Assembly: GCF_014873145.1 (NCBI RefSeq)
Contig: NZ_JADBEK010000001.1
Span: 8,122,001 to 8,186,000 of the forward strand
Length of the DNA stretch: 64,000 bases
Reading direction: 5' to 3'
From: Nonomuraea angiospora
GTDB lineage: Bacteria; Actinomycetota; Actinomycetes; Streptosporangiales; Streptosporangiaceae
A program made the translations under genes and the position numbers. Every line of letters begins with the position of its first letter. The first letter of the stretch is position 1. The notes beneath the pieces were generated by a model. It was not told the origin of the DNA and did not search any database. It saw only the letters and a program-made list of their open reading frames with translations. Shown piece by piece: positions 17,245-24,251 of the stretch.

Positions 17245-17753
17245 TAGCCCTTGGCGCCGTCGAGCAGCTCCCTGACCGTGTCGAGGTGGCCGACGTGCCT
17301 GGCGGTCTCCTCGACCATGTGGATCAGGATCCAGCGCAGCGTGGCGGCGCCCGAGCTGAAGCCGGGGAACTCGCCCACGTCGTCGAACGAGTGGGCGGCG
17401 ACGATCTCGTTGGAGATCGCGCACTGCTGCTCGTACTCGTCGAGGAGCCGGGCCAGCGGGACGCCCTCGACCCGCATGTCGGCGTCCTCCGCCTGCTCGT
17501 CGAACTGCGGGTTGAGGGCCGAGTCGCGACCCAGGAAGAGGACCTCGAACCAGCAGTGCTCGGTCCAGCGCATGTGGGAGACCAGGCCCGCCACCGTCAT
17601 GAGCGGCGAGGTCGGCAGGACCGGCCGGTGGGCGTCCTCCTCCGGCAGGCCCTCGCATTTCCAGCGCACGAGCGCGCGCTGCAGGTCGAGCCAGCCGACG
17701 AGCTGGGTGCGTTCGTCGGCCACGGCGGGAGGGCGTACGCGCGGGAGGCTCAT
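17238..17753 (-). CDS. DinB family protein (DUF664-like)
   Basis: A 171-residue four-helix-bundle protein. Conserved histidines in the pattern H-M-R-W-T-E-H-C-W-F and I-L-I-H-M-V-E-E-T-A-R-H-V-G-H-L-D are those expected for the metal site of the DinB/YfiT fold. Many members are thiol S-transferases using mycothiol or bacillithiol, but specificity is not predictable. ATG 17753 is chosen; the upstream in-frame extension is low-complexity and lies over the intergenic hairpin. Confidence 0.78.
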   Translation of the reverse strand: MSLPRVRPPAVADERTQLVGWLDLQRALVRWKCEGLPEEDAHRPVLPTSPLMTVAGLVSHMRWTEHCWFEVLFLGRDSALNPQFDEQAEDADMRVEGVPLARLLDEYEQQCAISNEIVAAHSFDDVGEFPGFSSGAATLRWILIHMVEETARHVGHLDTVRELLDGAKGYY

Positions 17754-17804
17754 GGCCGCCGACGCTACTTCAGCGATCGCCCGGCCGCACCGCATTTTCC
17801 CGGC

Positions 17805-17832
17805 GGTGGGCGGACCGGACGGCCCGCCCACC
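17805..17832. terminator. Hairpin sharing its stem with the terminator at 12547-12580
   Basis: GGTGGGCGG pairs with CCGCCCACC (9 bp) around a 10-base loop, between the VOC gene stop and the DinB-like gene. The stem matches the core of the hairpin after the xylA operon, suggesting a recurring terminator module in this genome. It would end the VOC transcript. Confidence 0.6.
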
Positions 17833-17840
17833 CGCTCCTC

Positions 17841-18293
17841 CTAGCCGTCGGCCGCGTCCTCCAGGCCCTGGACGTCGATCTTCCCCATGCCCAGCATGGC
17901 CTTGACGGCGCGCTGCGCCCGCTCCGGGTCGGGGTCGCCGATCAGCTCCTGGAGCCGGCGCGGGATGATCTGCCAGGACAGGCCGTACCTGTCCTTCAGC
18001 CAGCCGCACTGTGACTCCTCGCCGCCCTCGGTGAGCTTCGCCCACAGCTCGTCGACCTCCTCCTGCGAGTCGCAGTCGACGTAGAGCGAAATGGCCTCGG
18101 TGAACTTGAACTCCGGGCCGCCGTTCAGCGCGATGAACCGCTGCCCGGCCAGCTCGAACGTCACCACCATGGCCGCCCCGGTGGGCCCTGGCGTGACCTC
18201 GAGGACGCGCGAGTCCTTGAACAGCGAGGTGTAGAACCCGGCGGCCTCCTCGGCCTGGTCGTCGAACCAGAGGAACGTGGTGATCTTCTGCAT
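17841..18293 (-). CDS. VOC family protein (PhnB/3-demethylubiquinone-methyltransferase-like)
   Basis: A 150-residue glyoxalase-fold protein starting M-Q-K-I-T-T-F-L-W-F-D-D-Q-A-E-E-A. The conserved Y-T-S-L-F, F-I-A-L-N-G-G-P-E-F-K-F-T-E and W-L-K-D-R-Y-G-L-S-W-Q-I-I-P blocks identify the PhnB-like subgroup. Function in this subgroup is mostly unknown. A candidate LacI-family operator lies about 67 bases upstream of its start, so it may belong to the regulon of the next gene. Confidence 0.82.
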   Translation of the reverse strand: MQKITTFLWFDDQAEEAAGFYTSLFKDSRVLEVTPGPTGAAMVVTFELAGQRFIALNGGPEFKFTEAISLYVDCDSQEEVDELWAKLTEGGEESQCGWLKDRYGLSWQIIPRRLQELIGDPDPERAQRAVKAMLGMGKIDVQGLEDAADG

Positions 18294-18359
18294 GGCGTTT
18301 CCTTCCTGAGAGGTCTCTCGCCAACGCGTCGAACTCCCCCGGGCCGGATCGACAGACCA

Positions 18360-18370
18360 GACATCGGATC
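18360..18370. promoter_or_regulatory. Second candidate LacI operator (imperfect)
   Basis: GACATCGGATC matches 11 bases of the palindrome at 19463-19475. It lies between the LacI gene stop and the VOC gene, in the presumed VOC promoter region. Confidence 0.4.
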
Positions 18371-18391
18371 TTCTCTTTTTTCTGACGGGCC

Positions 18392-19411
18392 CTACGCAGG
18401 CGCCGGCGCGGTGCTCTCGCGGATCACCAGGCTGGTCGCCAGCTCGACCCGCGGCGTCTCGGGCTCCTGGCCGTTGATGAGCTGGATCAGCATGCGGGCG
18501 GCCATGGCCGCCATGTTGGCCAGGGGCTGGCGCACGGTGGTCAGCGTGGGGGTGACCCACTGGGCGAAGGACAGGTCGTCGAACCCGACCACGCTCAGGT
18601 CCTCCGGCACGCGCAGGCCGCGCGCGTGGGCCGCCCGGTACGTCGCCAGCGCCTGGATGTCGTTGCCCGCGAAGACGGCCGTGGGGCGGTCGGGCAGGTC
18701 CAGCAGCTCCAGGGCGTGGTGGTAGGCCGGCTCGTGGGTGTAGTCGCCGTGCCGGACCAGGGCGGGGTCGACCTCGATGCCCACCTGGTCGAGCGCGGCG
18801 CGGTAGCCGTCGAGCCGGGCCCGCGAGGTCAGCCGGTGCGCGGGGCCGGTGATCATCGCGATCCGCCGGTGGCCGAGCCCGATCAGGTGCCTGGTCGCGG
18901 TGAAGCCGCCGTTCCAGCTGGTCGAGCCGACCGACGGCACGTCGGGGCCCTCGTCCACCGACGGCTGCACCACCACGAACGGGATGCCCAGCCGCCGCAG
19001 CTCGCGCTCCTGGTCGGCCGAGAGCTCGGAGATGACCAGGATCGCGCCGAGCGAGCCGCGCGTGCCGAGGTCGTCGAGCCACTGGCGGGCCAGGTTGCTC
19101 CGCTTGTGGACGGCCGAGACGACCAGGCCCATGCCCTCGGCCTGCAGCGCCTCCTCGGCGCCGCGGATCAGCTCCACCGCCCAGGGGTTGTCCAGCTCGT
19201 TGATGACGAACTCGATCAGGCCGCCGGGGTGCTCGTAGCGGCCGGGCAGCGTGTAGCCGTGCTGGCCGAGCAGCCGCTGGACCTTGCCCCTGGTCTTCGC
19301 GGAGACATCCGACCTCCCGTGCAGCACCTTGGACACGGTCGAGACCGAGACGCCGGCTTGGGCCGCGATGTCGGCCATCGTGCTCCGCCGCTCCGTCGTG
19401 ATGTCGTCCAC
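18392..19411 (-). CDS. LacI family transcriptional regulator
   Basis: A 339-residue regulator with the N-terminal LacI helix-turn-helix (T-M-A-D-I-A-A-Q-A-G-V-S-V-S-T-V-S-K-V-L at about 11-30) and a periplasmic-binding-protein-like effector domain (ends L-A-T-S-L-V-I-R-E-S). Ligand unknown, presumably a sugar. No sugar transporter or catabolic gene is adjacent; neighbours are a VOC protein downstream and a divergent DUF2332 gene, both next to copies of one candidate operator. Confidence 0.88.
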   Translation of the reverse strand: MDDITTERRSTMADIAAQAGVSVSTVSKVLHGRSDVSAKTRGKVQRLLGQHGYTLPGRYEHPGGLIEFVINELDNPWAVELIRGAEEALQAEGMGLVVSAVHKRSNLARQWLDDLGTRGSLGAILVISELSADQERELRRLGIPFVVVQPSVDEGPDVPSVGSTSWNGGFTATRHLIGLGHRRIAMITGPAHRLTSRARLDGYRAALDQVGIEVDPALVRHGDYTHEPAYHHALELLDLPDRPTAVFAGNDIQALATYRAAHARGLRVPEDLSVVGFDDLSFAQWVTPTLTTVRQPLANMAAMAARMLIQLINGQEPETPRVELATSLVIRESTAPAPA

Positions 19412-19457
19412 TGTTCACATCCTCCCGAGCTCTAAGTCTGCCGTCTCGAACAAGCCC

Positions 19458-19486
19458 TTGACGACATCGGATGTCTGGCCTACCTG
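19458..19486 (+). promoter_or_regulatory. Candidate promoter with embedded LacI-type palindrome
   Basis: A perfect palindrome GACATC-G-GATGTC (19463-19475) lies in the spacer of a possible plus-strand promoter, TTGACG (19458-19463), 17 bases, TACCTG (19481-19486). Binding of the neighbouring LacI protein here would block the DUF2332 gene and perhaps the lacI-type gene itself. The palindrome is clear; the promoter boxes are weaker calls. Confidence 0.5.
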
Positions 19487-19508
19487 ACGCTTCGTTAGGG
19501 TGTCGATC

Positions 19509-20474
19509 ATGGAGTCGACGACCGCGGAACAGTACCGGCGCTTCGCGTCGAGGGAGGCCCGCGGCTCGTCGCCGCTCTACGAGCAGCTCGCCTCCGGGGT
19601 GGCGGACGACCCCGACCTGATCGCGCTGCTGTCCGGCCTCCCGCCGGTAAAACGGCAGCCCAACCTGCTGTTCGCCGCGGCCCGGTACGTCGCGGGGACG
19701 CCCGCCGGCTACCAGGAGTTCCGCCGGTCCGTGCTCGACCACCGCGACGCGGTCGTCGCCACGATGCTCGCCCGCCGTACCCAGACCAACGAGGCGGCCC
19801 GGTGCGCCGCGCTCTACCCCCTGCTCGCCTCCCTCCCGCAGCCGCTGGCGCTGCTGGAGGTCGGCGCGTCGGCCGGCCTGTGCCTGCTGCCCGATCGCTA
19901 CGGCTACGACTACGACGGACGCCTGGCCGGGGAAGTGGACAGCCCGTTGCGGCTGCGCTGCCGCACCGAGGGCGAGTCGCGTTTCCCCGAGCCGGGCGCG
20001 GTGACCGTCGCGTGGCGGGCCGGCATCGACCTCAACCCCCTCGACGTCACCGACCCCGACGACGTCCGGTGGCTCCGGACGCTGGTCTGGCCCGGACAGC
20101 ACGACCGTCTGCGGCGCCTGGACACCGCCGTCGAGCTGGCGCGCCGGGATCCGCCCCGCATCGTGCGGGGAGACCTCAACGCGCGTCTCGGCGAGGTGGC
20201 CGCCGAGGCGCCCGCGCATGCCACGCTCGTCGTCTACCACACCGCGGTCCTCTATTACGTGCCGGACGACGGGCGCGCCACGTTCGTGGAGCAGGTCCGA
20301 CGGCTCGGCGGCCACTGGATCGCCCAGGAGGACCCGGGCGTCCTGCCGGGCGTGGACGCGCGTCTCCGCGAGCGGCCGCCGGCGGACGTCCTCACCTACG
20401 CGCTCGCGCTCGACGGGCGTCCCGTCGCGTTCTCCGCGATGCACGGCGGCTGGCTCCGCTGGCTGGCCGACTGA
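19509..20474 (+). CDS. DUF2332 family protein
   Basis: A 321-residue protein of the actinobacterial DUF2332 family (blocks such as L-P-x-V-K-R-Q-P-N-L-L-F-A-A-A-R-Y and L-L-E-V-G-A-S-A-G-L-C-L). The G-A-S-A-G-L-C-L loop near 119-126 and the later V-V-Y-H-T-A-V-L-Y-Y-V resemble a methyltransferase-type Rossmann fold, but no function is established. ATG 19509 is used; an in-frame GTG at 19500 is possible. A candidate promoter places the transcript start only about 15 bases upstream. Confidence 0.75.
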   Translation: MESTTAEQYRRFASREARGSSPLYEQLASGVADDPDLIALLSGLPPVKRQPNLLFAAARYVAGTPAGYQEFRRSVLDHRDAVVATMLARRTQTNEAARCAALYPLLASLPQPLALLEVGASAGLCLLPDRYGYDYDGRLAGEVDSPLRLRCRTEGESRFPEPGAVTVAWRAGIDLNPLDVTDPDDVRWLRTLVWPGQHDRLRRLDTAVELARRDPPRIVRGDLNARLGEVAAEAPAHATLVVYHTAVLYYVPDDGRATFVEQVRRLGGHWIAQEDPGVLPGVDARLRERPPADVLTYALALDGRPVAFSAMHGGWLRWLAD

Positions 20475-20487
20475 GACCCCAGCCTCG

Positions 20488-22821
20488 TCACTCGCGCGCC
20501 GCGAGCGTGTCCGCCGGACGGGAGCTCAGCGCGAACCTGCCCGGGACGGCCGTGGCCGCCAGCGCCAGCGCCGCCACGGCGGCGACCACCGCGAGGTACG
20601 CGCCCGGCGGCACGTACGGCAGCGCCGACCCCGTCATCCCCGCGCTGAAGGCGGCCAGCGTCACCAGCGAGATCGCCGTCCCGAGCGCCACCGCCACGAC
20701 CGTCGCCGTCAGCGTCTCCGCGCGCAGCATCCGCGCCGCCTGCCGCCGCGTCGTGCCCACCACCCGCAGCAGGGCGAGCTCCCTGGACCTGGCCAGGGTG
20801 GACATGGCCAGCGTGTTGACCACGGCGATCGCGCAGAAGGCGATGATCAGGCCCATGGCGACGTACGTGACCGCCGCGTTGGGGCTGTCCACCTGCGCCG
20901 TCCCGGCCCCGTCGAGCACCGGCGCGCCGGACGCCCGCCGGAGCGCCTCGCGGTCCCCGCCGGAGACCAGGACGGTGCCCCGGGGGTCGTCCACGTGGCC
21001 CGCGACGAGCTCCCGGGAGAGGGTCAGGTCGCCGAAGCCCAGGCCGCGGGCGTAGATCGCGACGACCCGCACCTCGGCGGGGGTGCCGTCGCCGAGCACC
21101 AGCCCGAGCCGGTCTCCCACGCCGGCGTCCAGGCGGTCGGCGGCGGTGCGGCTGATCGCCGCCGACGTGCCGCCGAGCCCGTCCAGCGAGCCCGCCACCA
21201 CGCCCAGATCCATCGTCCGCTCCAGGCCGCCGGGCGTGACGGCCTGGACGGCGTACTTCTCGAGATCGATCCTGACCGACGTGCGCAGCACCTCCGTGAC
21301 GGCACGCACGCCGGGCACCTGGCGCGCGGCGGCGGCGGAGGCGCCGGGCCCGAGCACGTGGTCGGCCCTGACGCCCGCGCTCAGCTCGCCCTGCGCGGCG
21401 TGTCCCATGGTGGTCTGCACGAACAGGATCGTGCACGTCATCGCCGTCATCAGGGTCAACGGCACGATCACCGAGGCCAGCCGGCCGGTGCCGGCCCGCA
21501 GGCTCTTGCGCGCGAGGTAGCCGGCCACGCCGGGGGCGCGCAGCGGCAGCGCGGTCACCGCCCGCGCGACCAGCGGCCCGAGCAGGGCGACCGAGATCGT
21601 CCACACCAGCGCGGTCAGCATGGTGACCGGGCTGGAGGCCGCCTCCGTGTTCAGGCCGGACAGCACGATCGTCAGGACCACGCCGCCGGCCAGGGCGAGC
21701 AGGCCCGCGACCAGCCGCACCGGCGGGATCCCGGCGGCGGGCATCGCCGTCTCTCCCAGCGCCTCCACCGGCCTGATCCGCGCCGTACGGCGGGCCGAGA
21801 CGCGCGCCGCCACCCACGCGGCCACCAGCGTGGTCAGCACCGCGACGATCGAGGGGAACGGGCTGACCACCAGCCGCAGGTTCGCCGGCATCGCGCCCAG
21901 ATCGACGAACCTGGACCGCAGCCAGAACCCGAGCGCGATCCCGGCCCCGGAGCCGAGCGCCCCGGCGACCGCGCCGATGAGCAGGGCCTCGCCGCCGACG
22001 AGCCTCCTGACCTGTCCGGGCAGGGCGCCGACGGCCCGCAGCAGGGCGATCTCACGCCGGCGCTGCTGCATGGACAGGGCGAACGTGCCCACCACGACGA
22101 GGATCGCCACCAGCAGCGAGGTGCCGCCGAGGGCGCCGCCCAGGCTGATGAGCCTGACCCGGGAGTTCTCCGCCCCGGGGAACTCGACCGCGCCGCGCTC
22201 GTCGCCGGTGTAGGCCACGGCGCCCTTGACGGCGACCTCGACCCCGGACCAGACGCCGATCGCCGTCACCAGGCCGTCGCGCCCGGCCAGGCGGCGGGCC
22301 TCGCCGGTGGCGAAGAAGATCGTGTCCTGGCCGGGCAGCGCCTGCGCGGTCACCCCCACCACGCGGTGGCCGGGGATGGCCCGGCCGGCGTGGCGGGCGT
22401 CCACCACCACCTCGTCCGCGGCCTTGGGGGCGCGCCCCTCGGCCAGCGTGAACGGGGTGAGCGCGGCCGACTCCCAGCCGTGGGCGGTGAACCCGGCGTA
22501 GGGAAAGGTCACCTCCGTGACCACCTTGGTCACGCCGGGCACGCGGGCGAGGTCCTGCGCCAGGGAGGCCGGGATCCACCTGCGCTCGGACAGGAGCTTG
22601 GCCTTCTCCTTGCCGCTCTCCTTGGTCTGCCGGACGTACTGGTCGCCCGCCACGATCACGGGGGCGCCGGCGTACCTCTCGGGAGCCACCCCGCCGCGCA
22701 GGCCCGTCTCCAGCAGCATCCCGCACGCGGTCACCAGCGCCGCCGCGCACAGCAGGGCCACGAACGCGCCGGCGAACCCGGCCTTGCGGTGGCGGAGCAT
22801 CCTCAACGCGAAGGAGATCAT
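20488..22821 (-). CDS. FtsX-like ABC transporter permease
   Basis: A 777-residue membrane subunit of a MacB/LolCDE-type exporter. It starts MISFALRMLRHRKAGFAGAF with one membrane helix, then a large extracytoplasmic region (about 45-245), a FtsX core of three helices (about 250-390), further helices near 405-460, and a second FtsX unit at the C-terminus (about 640-775). The A-L-L-R-A-V-G-A and A-L-L-R-V-V-G-T coupling motifs appear once in each unit. It is coupled to the ATPase gene by a one-base TGATG overlap. Substrate unknown; such systems export peptides, lipids or antibiotics or act mechanically. Confidence 0.87.
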   Translation of the reverse strand: MISFALRMLRHRKAGFAGAFVALLCAAALVTACGMLLETGLRGGVAPERYAGAPVIVAGDQYVRQTKESGKEKAKLLSERRWIPASLAQDLARVPGVTKVVTEVTFPYAGFTAHGWESAALTPFTLAEGRAPKAADEVVVDARHAGRAIPGHRVVGVTAQALPGQDTIFFATGEARRLAGRDGLVTAIGVWSGVEVAVKGAVAYTGDERGAVEFPGAENSRVRLISLGGALGGTSLLVAILVVVGTFALSMQQRRREIALLRAVGALPGQVRRLVGGEALLIGAVAGALGSGAGIALGFWLRSRFVDLGAMPANLRLVVSPFPSIVAVLTTLVAAWVAARVSARRTARIRPVEALGETAMPAAGIPPVRLVAGLLALAGGVVLTIVLSGLNTEAASSPVTMLTALVWTISVALLGPLVARAVTALPLRAPGVAGYLARKSLRAGTGRLASVIVPLTLMTAMTCTILFVQTTMGHAAQGELSAGVRADHVLGPGASAAAARQVPGVRAVTEVLRTSVRIDLEKYAVQAVTPGGLERTMDLGVVAGSLDGLGGTSAAISRTAADRLDAGVGDRLGLVLGDGTPAEVRVVAIYARGLGFGDLTLSRELVAGHVDDPRGTVLVSGGDREALRRASGAPVLDGAGTAQVDSPNAAVTYVAMGLIIAFCAIAVVNTLAMSTLARSRELALLRVVGTTRRQAARMLRAETLTATVVAVALGTAISLVTLAAFSAGMTGSALPYVPPGAYLAVVAAVAALALAATAVPGRFALSSRPADTLAARE

Positions 22822-23552
22822 CAGTTCCACGCCCCCAGCCCGGTCATGCGCCCGGCCACCTTCTCGGCGGTGGGAGCGGCCATCGCGTCCACGATCCGGC
22901 CGTCGGCCAGGAACAGCACGTTGTCGGCGTACGAGGCCGCCACCGGGTCGTGGGTCACCATCACCACGGTCTGGCCCAGCCCGGAGACCACCTCCCGCAG
23001 GAGGGTCAGCACGTCGCGCGCGGTCATCGTGTCCAGCGCGCCGGTCGGCTCGTCGCCGAACACCACCTCCGGCCTGGTCACCAGCGCCCTGGCGATCGCC
23101 ACGCGCTGCTGCTGGCCGCCGGAGAGCTCGGCCGGGCGGTGCCCGGCGCGGCCGTCGAGGCCCACCCTGTGCACGACCTCCCGCAGCCAGCCCTGGTCGA
23201 TCCGGGTGCCGGCCAGCATGAGCGGCAACGTGATGTTCTCCGTCACGGTCAGTGCGGAGACCAGGTTGAAGGCCTGGAACACGAAGCCGACGCGCCGCCG
23301 CCGGAGCTCGGTCAGCGCGTTCTCGTCCATGCCCGCCAGGTCGGTGCCGCCCAGCCGCACCGATCCCGAGCTGGGGACGTCGAGCCCGGCCGCGCAGTGC
23401 AGGAACGTGCTCTTGCCCGAGCCCGAGGGGCCCATGACGGCGGTGAAGGTGCCCCGGGGGATGGCGATCGACACCTCGCGAAGGGCCGCCACCGCGCTCC
23501 GGCCCCTTCCATACACCTTGCTCACCGCGTCCAACCGCACTGCCTCTGTCAT
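22821..23552 (-). CDS. ABC transporter ATP-binding protein (MacB-type)
   Basis: A 243-residue ATPase that powers the adjacent FtsX-type permease. Walker A GPSGSGKST is at about 41-49, the signature LSGGQQQRVAIARAL near 143-157 and Walker B V-V-F-G-D-E-P-T-G-A-L-D near 164-175, followed by the H-loop V-T-H-D. The sequence V-G-F-V-F-Q-A-F-N-L-V is typical of lipoprotein and antibiotic exporters. It is divergent from a NarL-type regulator, which may control it. Confidence 0.92.
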   Translation of the reverse strand: MTEAVRLDAVSKVYGRGRSAVAALREVSIAIPRGTFTAVMGPSGSGKSTFLHCAAGLDVPSSGSVRLGGTDLAGMDENALTELRRRRVGFVFQAFNLVSALTVTENITLPLMLAGTRIDQGWLREVVHRVGLDGRAGHRPAELSGGQQQRVAIARALVTRPEVVFGDEPTGALDTMTARDVLTLLREVVSGLGQTVVMVTHDPVAASYADNVLFLADGRIVDAMAAPTAEKVAGRMTGLGAWN

Positions 23553-23630
23553 GGTTCAAGCCTGCTGATCTGCGCTTTCCGCCACCAGAGAGCCGGTCAC
23601 CACCCCGCCATGACCTCATCATGATCCGGA

Positions 23631-23643
23631 CATAATGGTCAGG
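23631..23643 (+). promoter_or_regulatory. Candidate -10 box for a leaderless response-regulator transcript
   Basis: CATAAT at 23631-23636 lies seven bases before the GTG at 23643, the spacing expected for transcription starting at the start codon itself. No good -35 box is visible. Confidence 0.45.
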
Positions 23644-24251
23644 TGATCCGCATTCTCCTGGCCGAGGACCAGCACGTCATCAGGGAAGCGCTCGTGACCC
23701 TGATCAGCATCGAGCCCGACATCGAGGTGGTCCACGCGGTCGAGTCCGGGGACGCGGTGGTCTCCGCCGCCCTGGTCCACCAGCCGGACGTGGCCGTCCT
23801 GGACGTCGACATGCCCGGCACGATCGACGGCCTCGACGCCGCCGGCGAGCTGCGCGCGAAGCTGCCGGGCTGCCGCACGCTCATGCTCACCGGCCACGGC
23901 AAGCCGGGCCACCTGCGCCGCGCGCTCGCCTCCCAGGTGGACGGCTTCATCCTGAAGACCGCCTCGCCGGAGGAGCTGACGGGCGCGATCAGGAAGGTGG
24001 CGCGGGGCGAACGGGTTCTGGACCCCTCGCTCGCCAGCACCGCGTGGAACCTGGCCGACAACCCCCTCACCTCGCGCGAGGCCGACGTCCTGCGGCTGGT
24101 CGCGGCGGGCGCCGAGGCGACCGAGATCGCGGACCGGCTCTTCCTGAGCGCGGGGACCGTCCGCAACTACATCACCGCGATCGTCGCCAAGCTCAACGCC
24201 CGCAACCGCACCGACGCCGTGCGCATCGCCACCGAGGCGGGCTGGATCTAG
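23643..24251 (+). CDS. NarL/FixJ family response regulator
   Basis: A 202-residue regulator. The receiver domain (about 1-118) has acidic residues E8, D9 and phospho-acceptor D54 in V-L-D-V-D-M-P, with K105 near I-L-K-T-A. The C-terminal LuxR-type helix-turn-helix (about 140-195) reads L-T-S-R-E-A-D-V-L-R-L-V-A-A-G. It starts with GTG and seems leaderless. It is convergent with, and overlaps by 4 bases, the double histidine kinase gene, and divergent from the ABC exporter. These neighbours suggest a kinase-regulator-exporter unit. Confidence 0.9.
   Translation: MIRILLAEDQHVIREALVTLISIEPDIEVVHAVESGDAVVSAALVHQPDVAVLDVDMPGTIDGLDAAGELRAKLPGCRTLMLTGHGKPGHLRRALASQVDGFILKTASPEELTGAIRKVARGERVLDPSLASTAWNLADNPLTSREADVLRLVAAGAEATEIADRLFLSAGTVRNYITAIVAKLNARNRTDAVRIATEAGWI

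Noticed and set aside
20218..23568. 1116-residue plus-strand frame opposite the ABC transporter
   Set aside because: Arg/Gly/Ala/His-rich antisense shadow of two clearly coding genes; no recognisable domain.
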